This document shows, in pieces, positions 5,398 through 5,707 of a stretch of DNA of 5,707 nt. This stretch comes from JBAXHO01 sp037138855 (GTDB lineage: Bacteria > Patescibacteriota > Dojkabacteria > B142 > OLB20). A program made the position numbers and the translations under genes. Numbering within the stretch: the stretch's first letter is position 1; each line of letters starts with the position of its first letter. The DNA lies in the NCBI GenBank assembly GCA_037138855.1, contig JBAXHO010000090.1:1-5707 (forward strand), in the 5' to 3' direction. The notes under the pieces were generated by a model, which worked only from the letters and a program-made list of their open reading frames with translations, did no database searches and had not been told where the DNA came from.

Positions 5398-5531
5398 TTC
5401 CCGAAATCCGAACTTCGATCTACGTTTTTCCTCCCGAAATGCCAAATGCAATCTAGCTTTACTCCTGTACCTTAATGGTACTAGGACGAAATGCTCCCTT
5501 TCTTCCCGCTCACCGATCACCGGACACCGTT
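5398..5531. repeat. Dispersed composite repeat, copy B
   Basis: The same three-part element as copy A: eight 7-bp units (5398-5453), the 46-bp identical core (5444-5489, overlapping the last units) and four right-hand units with CCG at 5506, 5513, 5520 and 5527. Here it lies between divergent transcription units: the minus-strand regulator promoter on the left and a plus-strand promoter on the right. The right-hand units are in a different order from copy A, as expected when individual heptamers are gained and lost. Confidence 0.93.
5463..5486. other. Hairpin in the core of repeat copy B
   Basis: The same stem and TTAAT loop as in copy A, base for base: 5463-5471 pairs with 5477-5486 with one bulged T. 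Its presence upstream of genes, without a T-run, argues against a simple terminator function for the core. Confidence 0.7.
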
Positions 5532-5550
5532 CCCCCTTCCATGCTATAAT
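5521..5550 (+). promoter_or_regulatory. Extended -10 promoter facing the right end
   Basis: TGCTATAAT at 5542-5550 contains a perfect -10 box preceded by the TGN extension. A partial -35, CGGACA at 5521-5526, is 18 bp upstream and is supplied by a CACCGGA heptamer of repeat copy B. Transcription would start near 5557, about 17 bases before the ATG at 5574. Confidence 0.65.
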
Positions 5551-5573
5551 CTTCTCCATATTAATATTCTTCC

Positions 5574-5672
5574 ATGACTGCAGACGAAAAATCCACCATC
5601 GAAAAAAAGATTGCTGACCTTTACCAGGTGCTTGGCAATGACACTAGTGAATCCAGTCTTTTCCAATCCTAA
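5574..5672 (+). CDS. Short frame of 32 codons, small protein or broken gene start
   Basis: A short frame starting at ATG 5574, well placed behind the extended -10 promoter, with no Shine-Dalgarno sequence. The product is hydrophilic: a lysine/glutamate-rich, probably helical stretch (DEKSTIEKKIADLYQVLG, residues 4-21) followed by a Ser/Thr-rich tail ending at TAA 5670. The same frame stays open after this stop to the window end and reads like coding sequence (YDTERQFSVSN), so this may be the first exon-like remnant of a longer gene interrupted by a nonsense change or a sequencing error, rather than a complete small gene. I recognise no family. Promoter placement and amino-acid composition support translation; the evidence is otherwise thin. 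Confidence 0.4.
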   Translation: MTADEKSTIEKKIADLYQVLGNDTSESSLFQS

Positions 5673-5678
5673 TATGAT

Positions 5679-5698
5679 ACTGAACGTCAATTTTCAGT
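5679..5698. other. Small inverted repeat after the short frame
   Basis: ACTGAA (5679-5684) and TTCAGT (5693-5698) can pair around an eight-base loop. The stem is only six pairs, A/T rich and not followed by a T-run, so a terminator is doubtful; if the frame at 5574 really continues, this is simply coding sequence. Confidence 0.25.
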
Positions 5699-5707
5699 GA
5701 GCAATTT

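Overview
The window is AT-rich (roughly one third G+C by eye), gene-dense and uses the standard bacterial code; TGA is a genuine stop, closing the second gene of the first operon. The six plausible genes have no recognisable Shine-Dalgarno sequence before their start codons, yet one promoter is a near-perfect sigma-70 type (TTGACA, 17 bp, TACAAT). Small, diverged house proteins, an ECF sigma with a compact membrane partner and a trimmed UbiB-like kinase suggest an uncultivated bacterium, possibly of the Candidate Phyla Radiation (Patescibacteria). That placement is inference from style, not from a marker gene.

Layout. 1-337 is non-coding and filled with 7-bp tandem repeats. 338-886 and 891-2159 form an operon: an ECF-type RNA polymerase sigma factor and, 4 bp later, a single-pass membrane protein with a large extracytoplasmic part, probably its anti-sigma factor or sensor. 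2160-2339 is another gap full of heptamers. 2340-3437 encodes a YwqG/DUF1963 protein with an added two-helix membrane anchor. It converges on a minus-strand operon, 5301 to 3594, encoding a ribbon-helix-helix plus zinc-ribbon protein followed, again after 4 bp, by an ABC1/UbiB/AarF atypical kinase. From 5302 to the end lie that operon's promoter, a second copy of a dispersed repeat, a consensus plus-strand promoter and a short reading frame of 32 codons that may be the broken start of a longer gene.

The most unusual property is the intergenic DNA. Every gap longer than about 100 bp is built largely from degenerate direct repeats with a strict 7-bp period. Several heptamer families occur (AATCTGG and its reverse complement GATTCCA, TACYAGA, GAGATTC/GATTTCA, TGNAATT, CACCGNN), in both orientations. 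Two gaps share a compound element of left heptamers, an identical 46-bp core with a hairpin, and right CACCGNN heptamers; the two copies differ in the left array by exactly one 7-bp unit. This resembles the heptanucleotide STRR repeats known from filamentous cyanobacteria, but the host here appears different.

Functionally the genes look like two independent regulatory units: an envelope-sensing sigma/anti-sigma pair, and a membrane-lipid or quinone-type atypical kinase placed behind a small DNA-binding protein whose own promoter carries a perfect 12-bp palindrome over the -10 box, a good candidate for autoregulation.
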